Part shown: positions 37,686 through 45,882 of the stretch, piece by piece
How positions within the stretch are numbered: the first letter of the stretch is position 1
How the letters are laid out: each line of letters begins with the position of its first letter
Assembly (NCBI RefSeq): GCF_003991875.1
Contig: NZ_CP031423.1
Span: 1,736,001 to 1,800,000 of the forward strand
DNA length: 64,000 nt
From: Microbacterium lemovicicum
GTDB taxonomy: Bacteria > Actinomycetota > Actinomycetes > Actinomycetales > Microbacteriaceae
Direction of reading: 5' to 3'
Position numbers and translations under genes: made by a program
Notes under the pieces: model-generated
Databases searched by the model: none
The model's input: only the letters and a program-made list of their open reading frames with translations
Told to the model about the DNA's origin: nothing

Positions 37686-37690
37686 TGACC

Positions 37691-37738
37691 GGATGCCGCG
37701 GGCCGGTCGTCACGCGACGGCCGGCACCCGCGGCATCC
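37691..37738. terminator. Bidirectional hairpin between acetyltransferase 2 and mutM, built from an inverted 9-mer pair
   Basis: GGATGCCGCGGG (37691-37702) pairs with CCCGCGGCATCC (37727-37738), and an inner CCGG/CCGG stem continues the structure. It lies 5 bases past the acetyltransferase stop and overlaps the last codons of mutM on the other strand. Each outer arm is one copy of the over-represented GGATGCCGC word. Confidence 0.65.
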
Positions 37739-38627
37739 GCTGGCATCTCGGGCAGTAGTGGCTCGAGCGGTTCATGAAGGAGACGCGGGTGATCGGCCGC
37801 CCGCAGCGCGGGCAGGGCTGTCCGGTGCGACCGTATGCGTTCAGCGAGTGGGCGAAGTACCCCGCCTGGCCGTTCACGTTGACGTACTGCGCGTCGAAGC
37901 TGGTGCCGCCCTCGGCAAGCGCACGCTCGAGCACGGCGCGGATCTCCGCGAGGAGGCGCGTGACGGCACGGGGCGCGAGGTCACGGGCGGGCGTCTCGGG
38001 ATGGATCCGCGCCGCCCACAGTGCCTCGTCGGCGTAGATGTTGCCGATGCCGCTCACCGTGGTCTGGTCCAGCAGCACGCGCTTGATCGCCGAGCCCTTG
38101 CCCCGGAGCGCCGATCGGAACACCGTGTCGCGGAATGCGGGGTCGAGCGGGTCGCGCGCGATGTGCGCGACCTGCCGCGGAACCGCGGCGACGTCGGTGC
38201 CGCGGCCGCCGGCCGCCCCGTCCGGCGTGGCGGTGAGCGTGTCGAGCGCGAGCGAGCCGAAGGTGCGCTGGTCGGCGAAGACGACCGCGAGTTCGCCGTG
38301 CTGGGGATGCTCGACGTCGAGCCGGATGCGCTCGTGCCGCTCGGGCGCGGCGCCGGCCGGCCGCAGCAGCAGCTGTCCGCTCATCCCGAGGTGCGCCACC
38401 AGCGCGGTCTGCACCTCCTGCTCTGCCAGCGGCATCCAGAGGAACTTGCCGCGCCGCGCCGCGCCCGCCAGACGACGGCCGGTCAGGGCGCTCTCGAAGT
38501 CGAGCGCTCCGGCGGTGTGTCGCGTCAGCGCACGCTCATCCACGACGGTGACGGCCAGGACGGTCGCGCCCGTCACGGCGGGCTCCAGCCCGGCGCGGAC
38601 GACCTCGACCTCGGGGAGTTCGGGCAC
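37710..38627 (-). CDS. mutM: Formamidopyrimidine-DNA glycosylase
   Basis: A 305-residue Fpg with the catalytic N-terminal proline motif PELPEVEVVRAGLEP, LVAHLGMSGQLLL, and the C-terminal zinc finger CPRCGRPI...YCPRC preceded by NAYGRTGQPC. It excises 8-oxoguanine and other oxidised purines and then nicks the abasic site. A Gly/Asp/Ala insertion (TATPDGAAGGRGTDVAAV) in the middle makes it slightly longer than usual. It leads the mutM-rnc-rpmF-DUF177-coaD run, or follows it: rnc lies 6 bases upstream. Confidence 0.96.
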   Translation of the reverse strand: MPELPEVEVVRAGLEPAVTGATVLAVTVVDERALTRHTAGALDFESALTGRRLAGAARRGKFLWMPLAEQEVQTALVAHLGMSGQLLLRPAGAAPERHERIRLDVEHPQHGELAVVFADQRTFGSLALDTLTATPDGAAGGRGTDVAAVPRQVAHIARDPLDPAFRDTVFRSALRGKGSAIKRVLLDQTTVSGIGNIYADEALWAARIHPETPARDLAPRAVTRLLAEIRAVLERALAEGGTSFDAQYVNVNGQAGYFAHSLNAYGRTGQPCPRCGRPITRVSFMNRSSHYCPRCQRMPRVPAVA

Positions 38628-38633
38628 CGACGC

Positions 38634-39326
38634 TCAGACCGCGTCGCTCATGGTGCGCCACGCGAGCAGCGCGGCGGCCATCTCGGCCTGCTTCTTGCTG
38701 GATCCCACACCCATGGCCGAGACTCCGCCCACCTTCACGGTCGCGGCGAAGCGTCGGTCGTGGTCGGGACCGGACGACTCGATGGCGTAGGTCGGGGGCG
38801 CCACGCCGGCGCGGGCCGCCAGCTCCTGCAGGCTGGTCTTCGGGTCCATCGCGGCGCCGTGCCGCTCGGGGTCGGCGAGCAGCGGCTCGACCAGACGCAG
38901 CACGAGGGCGGTGGCCGCATCGGGTCCGGCCGACAGATAGGCGGCGCCGAGGACGGCCTCCATGGTGTCGGCGAGGATCGAGTCCTTGTCGCGACCGCCG
39001 GTCTGGTCCTCACCCCGGCCGAGCAGCACATGCTGCCCGAGACCGATGCCGCGGGCGACCTCTGCGAGCGCGACGGTCGAGACGACGCTGGCGCGGCGCT
39101 TGGCCAGCGAGCCCTCGTCGAGCTCCGGGTGCGCGGTGAAGAGGCGCACCGTCACGGCCTGGCCGAGGATGGAGTCGCCGAGGAACTCGAGCCGCTCATT
39201 GTGGGGCACCTGGCCGTGCTCGTAGGCCCACGACCGATGCGTGAGGGCAAGCGACAGAAGCTCGGGGTCGATGATGACCCCGAGCTTGTCGGTGAGCGCC
39301 GAGCGCTCGGTGGTGACGTCGGTCAC
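38634..39326 (-). CDS. rnc: Ribonuclease III
   Basis: A 230-residue enzyme. The signature NERLEFLGDSILG near residue 39 and DTMEAVLGAAYLSAG near 105 provide the metal-binding acidic residues. The C-terminal ~70 residues are a dsRNA-binding domain (KTSLQELAARAGVAPPTYAIESSGPDHDRRFAATVKVGGVSAMGVGSSKKQAEMAAA). It processes rRNA precursors and structured mRNAs. It sits between rpmF and mutM as in other actinobacteria. Confidence 0.96.
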   Translation of the reverse strand: MTDVTTERSALTDKLGVIIDPELLSLALTHRSWAYEHGQVPHNERLEFLGDSILGQAVTVRLFTAHPELDEGSLAKRRASVVSTVALAEVARGIGLGQHVLLGRGEDQTGGRDKDSILADTMEAVLGAAYLSAGPDAATALVLRLVEPLLADPERHGAAMDPKTSLQELAARAGVAPPTYAIESSGPDHDRRFAATVKVGGVSAMGVGSSKKQAEMAAALLAWRTMSDAV

Positions 39327-39345
39327 AGTCTGCCGCGCGAGCGGA

Positions 39346-39555
39346 TCAGACGTCGGCGACCTTGCGGCCCTTGTACTCCAGGAAGAGTTCGGTGCCCTGC
39401 GAGTCGGTGACGACCTTGGCCTGGTGGGGACGGCTGTAGACGACCTTGCCGTTCTCGACGGTCTTCACCAGGGGGGTGGGCTCCGCCTTCCACTGCGCGC
39501 GGCGCGAACGGGTGTTCGAGCGCGAGACTTTCCGCTTCGGGGGGTTACCTGCCAT
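39346..39555 (-). CDS. rpmF: 50S ribosomal protein L32 (cysteine-free form)
   Basis: A 69-residue L32 starting MAGNPPKRKVSRSNTRSRRAQWK at 39555. It has no cysteines, so this is the zinc-independent form; the C-terminal half (VYSRPHQAKVVTDSQGTELFLEYKGRKVADV) replaces the zinc ribbon. This is normal for Microbacteriaceae. It lies 2 bases after the DUF177 gene, a pairing conserved across bacteria. Confidence 0.93.
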   Translation of the reverse strand: MAGNPPKRKVSRSNTRSRRAQWKAEPTPLVKTVENGKVVYSRPHQAKVVTDSQGTELFLEYKGRKVADV

Positions 39556-39557
39556 TA

Positions 39558-40139
39558 TCAGCTCTCTTCTGTGTTCCGGACGGCGGTGTCCCCGGGCGCG
39601 GAGCGCGGGGAGTCGTCGTCGTGGTCTCGGGTGTAGTCCTGGAGCGCGGCCCACCGGGGATCCGGGGCGCCGGTCTGCTCTGAGACGGGGCTGGTGGCCA
39701 GACGCTCGCCCGTGGCCGGATCGAGGCCGGGGCAATCCGGCTGACACACCGGCTGAAACGGAAGCGACAGGACTATCGCATCTCTGACCAGACTTTCAAG
39801 ATCCACGTGGTCGTCTTGAACTTCGAAATCAGCTGTCTCGTGTCCAGGATACGTGAAAAGCTCCTGGATCTCGACTTCGACAGGCTGGACGATGTCGGTG
39901 AGGCATCGTCCGCAGATGCCGGAGTACTCGCTGTCGATGGTGCCGGAGACGAGCATGCCCTCATGCACGGACTCGACGCGGACGTCGATGTCGACGGGCT
40001 CGCCCTGCTTCACGGAGACGAGGCCCTCGCCCCATTTCTCGGGCGCGGGCACCGAGAACGCGAACTCGCGCATCTCGCCCGGAGCGCGCACGATGTCGCG
40101 CACATGCAGCGCGAATGGTCCTGGTCGATACCTGCTCAC
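39558..40139 (-). CDS. DUF177/YceD family protein
   Basis: I prefer the GTG at 40139 (VSRYRPGPFALHVRDIVRAPGEMREF, 193 residues); a TTG at 40148 is also in frame. The family signature is seen: GEPVDIDVRVESVHEGMLVSGTIDSEYSGICGRCL and a second C pair in PVCQPDCPGL. YceD proteins are conserved beside rpmF and are linked to 23S rRNA accumulation in E. coli and plants. The acidic C-terminal ~40 residues are low complexity. Confidence 0.88.
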   Translation of the reverse strand: MSRYRPGPFALHVRDIVRAPGEMREFAFSVPAPEKWGEGLVSVKQGEPVDIDVRVESVHEGMLVSGTIDSEYSGICGRCLTDIVQPVEVEIQELFTYPGHETADFEVQDDHVDLESLVRDAIVLSLPFQPVCQPDCPGLDPATGERLATSPVSEQTGAPDPRWAALQDYTRDHDDDSPRSAPGDTAVRNTEES

Positions 40140-40175
40140 GACAGACAATCGTACCGTCCGGTCGGAGAAGCCGGA

Positions 40176-40673
40176 TCAGCGGGCGGCGGCCTCGGGGTCG
40201 AGGAAGCGGGCCACGGCCGGCGGGACGAACGGTGACACGTCGCCGCCTAGGCCGGCCACCTGGCGCACGAGCGAGCTCGACACCATCGCATGCGCCGGAT
40301 CGGGCAGGAGGAACACCGTCTCGACGTGGGCGAGGTGACGGTTCACGATCGCCATGGGCGTCTCGTACGCGACATCGACCTGCGAGCGGATGCCTTTCAC
40401 CAGCACACCGGCATCGACGTCGGTCGCGTAGTCCACCAGCAGGCCCATCGACCAGGAGGCGACGACGACGTCGCCCTCGACGTCGCCCTCCGCGATCGAC
40501 TGCTCCAGCAGCGCCAGACGCTGGGCGATGGGAAGCATCGCCTCCTTGCCCGGGTTGTGCACGACGAGCACGTGCAGCCGGTCGTAGAGCGCCGCCGCCC
40601 GGCGGATCACGTCGAGGTGTCCGAGCGTCGGCGGGTCGAACGACCCCGGGACGACGGCGATCCGGCTGTTCAT
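40176..40673 (-). CDS. coaD: Phosphopantetheine adenylyltransferase
   Basis: A 165-residue nucleotidyltransferase with the [18 protein letters not shown] motif (the T-x-G-H form), [30 protein letters not shown] and a [22 protein letters not shown]-terminus. It makes dephospho-CoA from 4'-phosphopantetheine and ATP. It is 36 bases upstream of the DUF177 gene start and 25 bases after recG. Confidence 0.95.
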   Translation of the reverse strand: MNSRIAVVPGSFDPPTLGHLDVIRRAAALYDRLHVLVVHNPGKEAMLPIAQRLALLEQSIAEGDVEGDVVVASWSMGLLVDYATDVDAGVLVKGIRSQVDVAYETPMAIVNRHLAHVETVFLLPDPAHAMVSSSLVRQVAGLGGDVSPFVPPAVARFLDPEAAAR

Positions 40674-40698
40674 GGACTCAGCCTACCCAGGCCGTCTG

Positions 40699-42885
40699 TC
40701 AGTTCTTCGCGAGGGCGGCGCGTTCCTGCGACCCCACGCGCCGCTCGATCGCCGCCGCCAGCTCGCGGTGCCGCTGCAGGGCGGGGTCCTCGTCGAGCAC
40801 CTGCTCCGCCTCCGCGCGCGCCTCGGCGATGATGTCGGCGTCGGCCACCACCCGCAGCAGGCGCAGGGACGACCGCACGCCGGACTGACGGTCGCCGAGC
40901 ACGTCGCCCTCGCCGCGCAGGGTGAGGTCGACCTCGGCGAGCTCGAACCCGTCGGTCGTCGCGGCGACGGCCTCCACGCGCTCGCGCGCCGGGGTGCCGA
41001 GGGGCGCCTCGGTCACGAGCAGGCAGAGGCCGGGCACGCCGCCACGGCCGACGCGACCGCGGAGCTGGTGGAGCTGCGAGACGCCGAAGCGGTCGGCCTC
41101 GAGGATGGCCATCGTCGAGGCGTTGGCCACGTCGACGCCGACCTCGACCACGGTCGTGGCCACGAGCACGTCGATGTCGCCGCGGGCGAAGGCCTGCATG
41201 ACCGCGTCCTTCTGGTCCGAAGGCATCTTGCCGTGCAGGATCTCCACGCGGATCGACGAGAACGCCGGATGCCGCGACAGCACGTCCGCGGCCTGCACGA
41301 CGCCCCAGCGCATGCGGGTGGGCTCGCCATCGTCCTCGTCCTCCGGCGCCGCGGGCTCGTCGGCGCCGTCCTTCGCGGCCGTGTCGGAGTCGATCGCCGG
41401 GCACACCACGAACGCCTGGTGGCCCTTGCCCACCTCCTCCGCGATGCGGTCCCAGACGCGCCCGAACCACGCCGGCTTCTCGGCGAGGGGGGCCACGAAG
41501 CTCTGGATGCCGGCGCGTCCGGCCGGCAGCGTGCGGATGGTCGAGACGTCCAGGTCGCCGAAGACCGTCATGGCGACGGTGCGCGGGATCGGCGTGGCGG
41601 TCAGCACGAGCGCGTGCGGAGCCATCCCCTTGGCGCGGAGCACCTCGCGCTGCTCGACGCCGAAGCGGTGCTGCTCGTCCACGACGACCAGTCCGAGGTC
41701 GGCGAACGTCGTCGACTCGCTGAGGAGCGCGTGGGTGCCGACGACGATGAGCGCCTGCCCGGACGCGGCGCGCAGGGCGGCCTTGCGGCGCTCGGCGGCC
41801 GGCTGCTGGCCGGTGAGCAGCGTGGGCATGAGCAGCGGGGCCAGCTGCGGCCCCAGCATCCGGGCGATGGATCGGACATGCTGCGCGGCGAGCACCTCGG
41901 TGGGGGCGATCAGCGCCGACTGACCGCCGCTCTCGGCCACCTGCAGCATGGCGCGGAGGGCGACGAGCGTCTTGCCGGAGCCGACCTCGCCCTGCACCAG
42001 CCGGTTCATCGGCCAGTCGCCCACCAGGTCGCGGGCGATGCGGTCGCCGACCGACTCCTGGTCGGGCGTGCGGGAGAAGGGCAGCGCCGCGTCGAAGCGC
42101 TCGAGGAGACCGCCCTCGGCCGCCGCGCGGCGGGTCGCGGACATCGCCCGCACGAACTGCCGCTGCTGCAGCAGCGCCGCCTGCAGCACGAACGCCTCGT
42201 GCATGCGCAGCGTCGCCCGAGCTGGCTCGATCTCGTCCTCGAAGCCGGGACGGTGGATCTTCTCGATGGCCGTGCGCGCCGGCAGCAGGCCGCGGTGCCG
42301 GCGGAACTCGTCGGGGAGCGGGTCGGGAACGGGCCCGAGGCCGTCGAGCACGAGCTGCACGATCTTCGCGATCTGCCAGCTGGCCACGGTGCCCGTGGCG
42401 GGGTAGATCGGGATGGGGAGGTTCGCGTTGGCCTCCGCGGTCATCTGCGCGGTGGCCTCGTCGTCGAACAGCTCGTAGTCGGGGTTGGTCAGCTGCAGGG
42501 AGCTGCGGTACTCCCCCACCTTTCCCGAGAAGATGCCGCGGCGGCCCGGGCGCAGATCCTTGATCCGCCAGGCCTGATTGAAGAACGTCAGCGACAGCTC
42601 CCCCTGCCCGTCGCTGATGACGACCTCCAGCAGGGAGCCCTTGCGGTTCTGCATGCGCCGTTCCGAGGAGCGCCTCACCTCGGCGACGATCGTCACCGGC
42701 TCGCCCACCGGAAGCGACGTGATGGCGGTCAGCTCGCCGCGGCGGGCGTAGCGGCGCGGGTAGTGCGCGAGGAGATCGCCCACGGTGTGCATCCCGAAGG
42801 CCCGTTCGAGGGCGCCGGCCGTCTTGCCGCCGACCGCGCCGTCGAGGCGCGATTCGAGGGCGAAGTCCGGCATGCACACGAGCAT
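40699..42885 (-). CDS. recG: ATP-dependent DNA helicase RecG
   Basis: A 728-residue SF2 helicase. The N-terminal wedge/OB region (residues ~10-250) precedes motif I GEVGSGKTLVAL, motif Ia, motif II VVDEQHRFGVEQR, motif III LTATPIPRT, and C-terminal motifs including ATTVVEVGVDVANAS and HQLRGRVGRG. A short acidic insertion (DTAAKDGADEPAAPEDEDDGE) sits in the second helicase lobe. RecG rescues stalled forks and branch migrates Holliday junctions. The start may be the ATG at 42873 (MPDFALESRL) rather than 42885. Confidence 0.95.
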   Translation of the reverse strand: MLVCMPDFALESRLDGAVGGKTAGALERAFGMHTVGDLLAHYPRRYARRGELTAITSLPVGEPVTIVAEVRRSSERRMQNRKGSLLEVVISDGQGELSLTFFNQAWRIKDLRPGRRGIFSGKVGEYRSSLQLTNPDYELFDDEATAQMTAEANANLPIPIYPATGTVASWQIAKIVQLVLDGLGPVPDPLPDEFRRHRGLLPARTAIEKIHRPGFEDEIEPARATLRMHEAFVLQAALLQQRQFVRAMSATRRAAAEGGLLERFDAALPFSRTPDQESVGDRIARDLVGDWPMNRLVQGEVGSGKTLVALRAMLQVAESGGQSALIAPTEVLAAQHVRSIARMLGPQLAPLLMPTLLTGQQPAAERRKAALRAASGQALIVVGTHALLSESTTFADLGLVVVDEQHRFGVEQREVLRAKGMAPHALVLTATPIPRTVAMTVFGDLDVSTIRTLPAGRAGIQSFVAPLAEKPAWFGRVWDRIAEEVGKGHQAFVVCPAIDSDTAAKDGADEPAAPEDEDDGEPTRMRWGVVQAADVLSRHPAFSSIRVEILHGKMPSDQKDAVMQAFARGDIDVLVATTVVEVGVDVANASTMAILEADRFGVSQLHQLRGRVGRGGVPGLCLLVTEAPLGTPARERVEAVAATTDGFELAEVDLTLRGEGDVLGDRQSGVRSSLRLLRVVADADIIAEARAEAEQVLDEDPALQRHRELAAAIERRVGSQERAALAKN

Positions 42886-42968
42886 AGATCGGGCGTCCGA
42901 CCCGGCCGGCCCGTTCGACCCGGCCGACCGCCGGCTGACGGACGCGGGCGCCGACCCTCAGTGCGGGC

Positions 42969-43571
42969 TCATCCCCACAGCTGGGTGGAGATGTTCGAGA
43001 GGTAGCCCCGCCCGTTGCGGTTCGACGTCGACATGTAAAGCCAGACGTCGTCACGGGCGACGATCATCTCCTCGGTGTCGGCCGACGTACCCGGCTTGCT
43101 GCAGAACTGCGCGCCGAAGTCGTCGGAGAACTGGCACTGGTAGCCGAGACCCGCCAACGTGCCCACCGCCGTCGTCACGGCGTCCGCGGGAGCAGTGCTG
43201 AGGAGCACGAGGATGCCGGTCGCGTCGCCGATGATCCAGTCGCATCCCAGCGCGAGGGTGGCCCCCTCCGGTGCCGGGCGCACGAAGCCGACGCCGTCGC
43301 CCTGGAGCCGCAGGTCGCCGACCGCCTCCTGGCGCTCGGGACCGCTGCCGAGGGCGTCGCAGCTGGTCGGGATGTTCGCCGGCACGACGGTGGGTGTCGG
43401 CGTGGACGTCGGGGTCGCGGAGGGCGAGGGCGTGGGCGAGGGGGTCTTCGTCGGCGTGACCGTCTGCGCCGACGTCGTCGGAGCGGCTGAGGGGTCGCCC
43501 GCGCATCCCGCGAGGCTCAGGGTGAGCACGACGGCGACGGCTGCGGCGGCGAGGTGGGCGGTGCGGTGCAC
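42969..43571 (-). CDS. Lipoprotein with Thr/Pro-rich stalk
   Basis: The GTG at 43571 has AAGGAGA upstream and gives 200 residues. The lipobox SLAGC (Cys near residue 25) is followed by a stalk of Thr-Pro-Ser repeats up to about residue 65. A globular domain with four cysteines (PTSCDALG, LGCDWI, YQCQF, QFCSK) follows, likely two disulfides. It is predicted to be anchored on the outer face of the membrane. Family and function are not recognised. It is divergent from rsmD. Confidence 0.8.
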   Translation of the reverse strand: MHRTAHLAAAAVAVVLTLSLAGCAGDPSAAPTTSAQTVTPTKTPSPTPSPSATPTSTPTPTVVPANIPTSCDALGSGPERQEAVGDLRLQGDGVGFVRPAPEGATLALGCDWIIGDATGILVLLSTAPADAVTTAVGTLAGLGYQCQFSDDFGAQFCSKPGTSADTEEMIVARDDVWLYMSTSNRNGRGYLSNISTQLWG

Positions 43572-43671
43572 GTCGGTCTCCTTCCGACGGCGGCCCTGGG
43601 CGCCGGCGAGCGGATGCCGCGACGACGAGCCTGAGGCTGAGCATAGGGATCGCGCCGATATCGTGGGAGGG

Positions 43672-44235
43672 GTGACGCGCATCATCTCGGGCCGTGCCGG
43701 CGGCATCACGCTGGACGTGCCCGGCAGCGGCACCCGGCCGACCAGCGATCGGGTGCGCGAGTCGCTCTTCGGGTCGCTCGAATCGGCCGACGCCCTCGAC
43801 GGCGCGCGGGTGCTCGACCTCTACGCCGGGTCCGGCGCCCTCGGCCTCGAGGCGGTCAGCCGCGGCGCGGCGTCGGCCGACCTCGTCGAGCGCGACGCCG
43901 CTGCGGCGGACGTCGCGCGGCGCAACGCACGCAAGGTCACGGCCCCGGGAGCCGCGGCATCCGCGTCCGTCTCGGTCCACCGCGCGGCGGTCGCGGCCTT
44001 CCTGCGCACCGCGCGCGGGCCGTACGACCTGGTGTTCCTCGATCCCCCCTACGACGTGACCGATGCCGCTCTCGACGAGGTCCTCGCGGCCCTCGCCCCC
44101 CTGCTCTCCCCCGACGCGGTGGTCGTCGTCGAGCGCGGACGCCGCTCCCCGCGCCCGGATTGGGAGGCCGCGGGTCTGCGCGCGGAGCGCGACCGCTCGT
44201 ACGGCGACACCACGATGTGGTGGGGCGGACCCTGA
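43672..44235 (+). CDS. rsmD: 16S rRNA m2G966 methyltransferase
   Basis: The GTG at 43672 with GGGAGGG upstream gives 187 residues (VTRIISGRAGGITLDVPGSGTRPTSDRVRESLF). It has the SAM-binding DLYAGSGALGLEAVSRGA and the catalytic DPPY (LVFLDPPYD), diagnostic for RsmD. It methylates 16S rRNA during 30S assembly. It is often followed by coaD; here it is on the opposite strand from recG-coaD and 14 bases from the convergent thiL. Confidence 0.94.
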   Translation: MTRIISGRAGGITLDVPGSGTRPTSDRVRESLFGSLESADALDGARVLDLYAGSGALGLEAVSRGAASADLVERDAAAADVARRNARKVTAPGAAASASVSVHRAAVAAFLRTARGPYDLVFLDPPYDVTDAALDEVLAALAPLLSPDAVVVVERGRRSPRPDWEAAGLRAERDRSYGDTTMWWGGP

Positions 44236-44248
44236 CGCAGGCCGCTGC

Positions 44249-45247
44249 TCAGCCCCGGGCGGCGTCCCAGTCGCGGTAGGGGTCCCAGCCGCCGCGGCCG
44301 GACGGCGCGGTGCCGTCGACGAGCACCCGGTCGGCCCCCCCGGCGATGACGTCGCCGACGACGCGGAAACCCTCCGGCAGCGCCGCTCCCGCCGGGAAGA
44401 CGGCGAGCAGCGCGTGGTCCTCACCGCCGCGCAGAGCGAGGTCGGGATCGTCTCCCAGCGTGTCGGCTCGGAGGGCGAGCGTGACACCGGATGCCGCGGC
44501 CAGCCGTCGCGCGTCGAGCAGGAGTCCGTCCGACACGTCCATCATGGCCTTCGCGCCCGCCGCCGCCGCGGCGACGCCGAGCAGGATGGGCGGCGCGGGC
44601 CGGAGCTGAGCGCGGAGCGCCGCGCGCTCGTCGTCGCAGAGCAGCGACGGGTCGACCGCGACCGGGGTGCCCGCGGCATCCCGGAACCGCTCGAAGAGCA
44701 CGTCGAGGCCCCGTGCCGCTCGGCCCAGGTCGCCGGCGATCGCGACCACATCGCCGGGCCGCGCGCCGGCGCGCGTCACCGGGGCCCGGCCGTCGAGGGA
44801 GCCGAGCGCCGTCACCGCGATCGTCAGCGTGTCGGAGGCAGTGAGGTCGCCGCCCTCCACCCGGCACCCGGGTGCGAGCGTGTCGCACGCGTCGCGGAGG
44901 CCCCGGGCGAGGTCGACGGCGAAGGAGAGACGCGTCCTGTCGGGCATCGCCAGCGCGACGAGGAGCGCCACCGGCCGCGCGCCCATCGCCGCGACGTCGG
45001 CGAGGTTCACGGCCGCGGACTTCCATCCCAGTTCGAGCGCGCTCGACCACGCCAGCCGGAAGTCGGGACCGTGCACGAGCGTGTCGGTGGTGGCGACGAC
45101 CCTGCCGTCGGGCATCGCGATGACGGCGGCGTCGTCCCCCGGGCCGAGCTCGGCCGCGGAGGGTCCGAGCTGCGCCAGCACCGCGGCCAGCACCTCCGCC
45201 TCGCTCAGCTCGCCGACGGTCGGATCGGCGGCTGCGGCGGAGGTCAT
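44249..45247 (-). CDS. thiL: Thiamine-monophosphate kinase
   Basis: A 332-residue ATP-dependent kinase that makes thiamine pyrophosphate from thiamine phosphate. Motifs are LGPGDDAAVIAMPDGRVVATTDTLVHGPDF, AVNLADVAAMGARPVALLVAL and MDVSDGLLLDARRLAAASG (Mg-binding Asp residues), and LRGGEDHALLAVFP. It is a single minus-strand gene; no TPP riboswitch is apparent in the 73 bases upstream. Confidence 0.94.
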   Translation of the reverse strand: MTSAAAADPTVGELSEAEVLAAVLAQLGPSAAELGPGDDAAVIAMPDGRVVATTDTLVHGPDFRLAWSSALELGWKSAAVNLADVAAMGARPVALLVALAMPDRTRLSFAVDLARGLRDACDTLAPGCRVEGGDLTASDTLTIAVTALGSLDGRAPVTRAGARPGDVVAIAGDLGRAARGLDVLFERFRDAAGTPVAVDPSLLCDDERAALRAQLRPAPPILLGVAAAAAGAKAMMDVSDGLLLDARRLAAASGVTLALRADTLGDDPDLALRGGEDHALLAVFPAGAALPEGFRVVGDVIAGGADRVLVDGTAPSGRGGWDPYRDWDAARG

Positions 45248-45320
45248 CCGACGACCCTAACGCGCGCGGCACCGAGGGCGTTCTCAGGGGGACGCGCGGC
45301 CCGCCGGGTAGCCTGGAGGG

Positions 45321-45878
45321 ATGCTCCGACTCGCCCGTCCGCTCGTCGCCCTGCTGCTCGTGGTGACCGCGGCATCCGTGTCCGGGTGCGCATCGACGGT
45401 GTCGATGGCGGCGGCCCCGAGCGCGAACGAGACGGGATGCGCGGAGATGATGGTGCGCCTCCCGGACACGCTCTCGGGTCAGTCGCGCCGTTGGACGGAT
45501 GCGCAGAGCACCGCCGCGTGGGGCGACCCCGCCACCGTGCTGTTCACCTGCGGTGTGACGCCTCCGGGACCGACCACGCTGCGGTGCGACACCGTCAGCG
45601 GTGTCGACTGGATCGTCGACGAGTCGCAGGCGCCCACCTACCGGGTGACGACCTTCGGTCGCACACCCGCGATCGAGCTCTTCCTCGACACCCAGAGCAA
45701 CGACCGAGTGCAGGGCGTCTCGAGCCGTGAGGTGCTCGACGCGCTGTCGCCGATCGTCTCTCAGCTGCCGGTCGACGGGCAGTGCGTCGACCGGGAGGAC
45801 GCGACGCTCGTGCCCGACCCGGAGACGACGCCGGCGCCCGCGGACACGTCGACGCCCGCACCGACTCCCGCGTCGTGA
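45321..45878 (+). CDS. DUF3515 lipoprotein
   Basis: A 185-residue protein. The lipobox SVSGC (Cys near residue 23) is followed by a domain with CAEMMVRLPDTLSGQSRR, WGDPATVLFTCGVTPPGP, and WIVDESQAPTYRVTTFGRTPAIELFLD, the DUF3515 pattern. The C-terminus is Pro/Thr-rich (TTPAPADTSTPAPTPAS). Its function is unknown; the family is commonly next to thiL or ddl in actinobacteria, as it is here, 4 bases from the convergent ddl. Confidence 0.88.
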   Translation: MLRLARPLVALLLVVTAASVSGCASTVSMAAAPSANETGCAEMMVRLPDTLSGQSRRWTDAQSTAAWGDPATVLFTCGVTPPGPTTLRCDTVSGVDWIVDESQAPTYRVTTFGRTPAIELFLDTQSNDRVQGVSSREVLDALSPIVSQLPVDGQCVDREDATLVPDPETTPAPADTSTPAPTPAS

Positions 45879-45882
45879 ACGC

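Noticed and set aside
40900..43005. Plus-strand open frames of 300-780 codons opposite recG
   Set aside because: Shadows of a high-GC gene; their products are Arg/Gly/His rich with no recognisable domain, and RecG motifs are complete.
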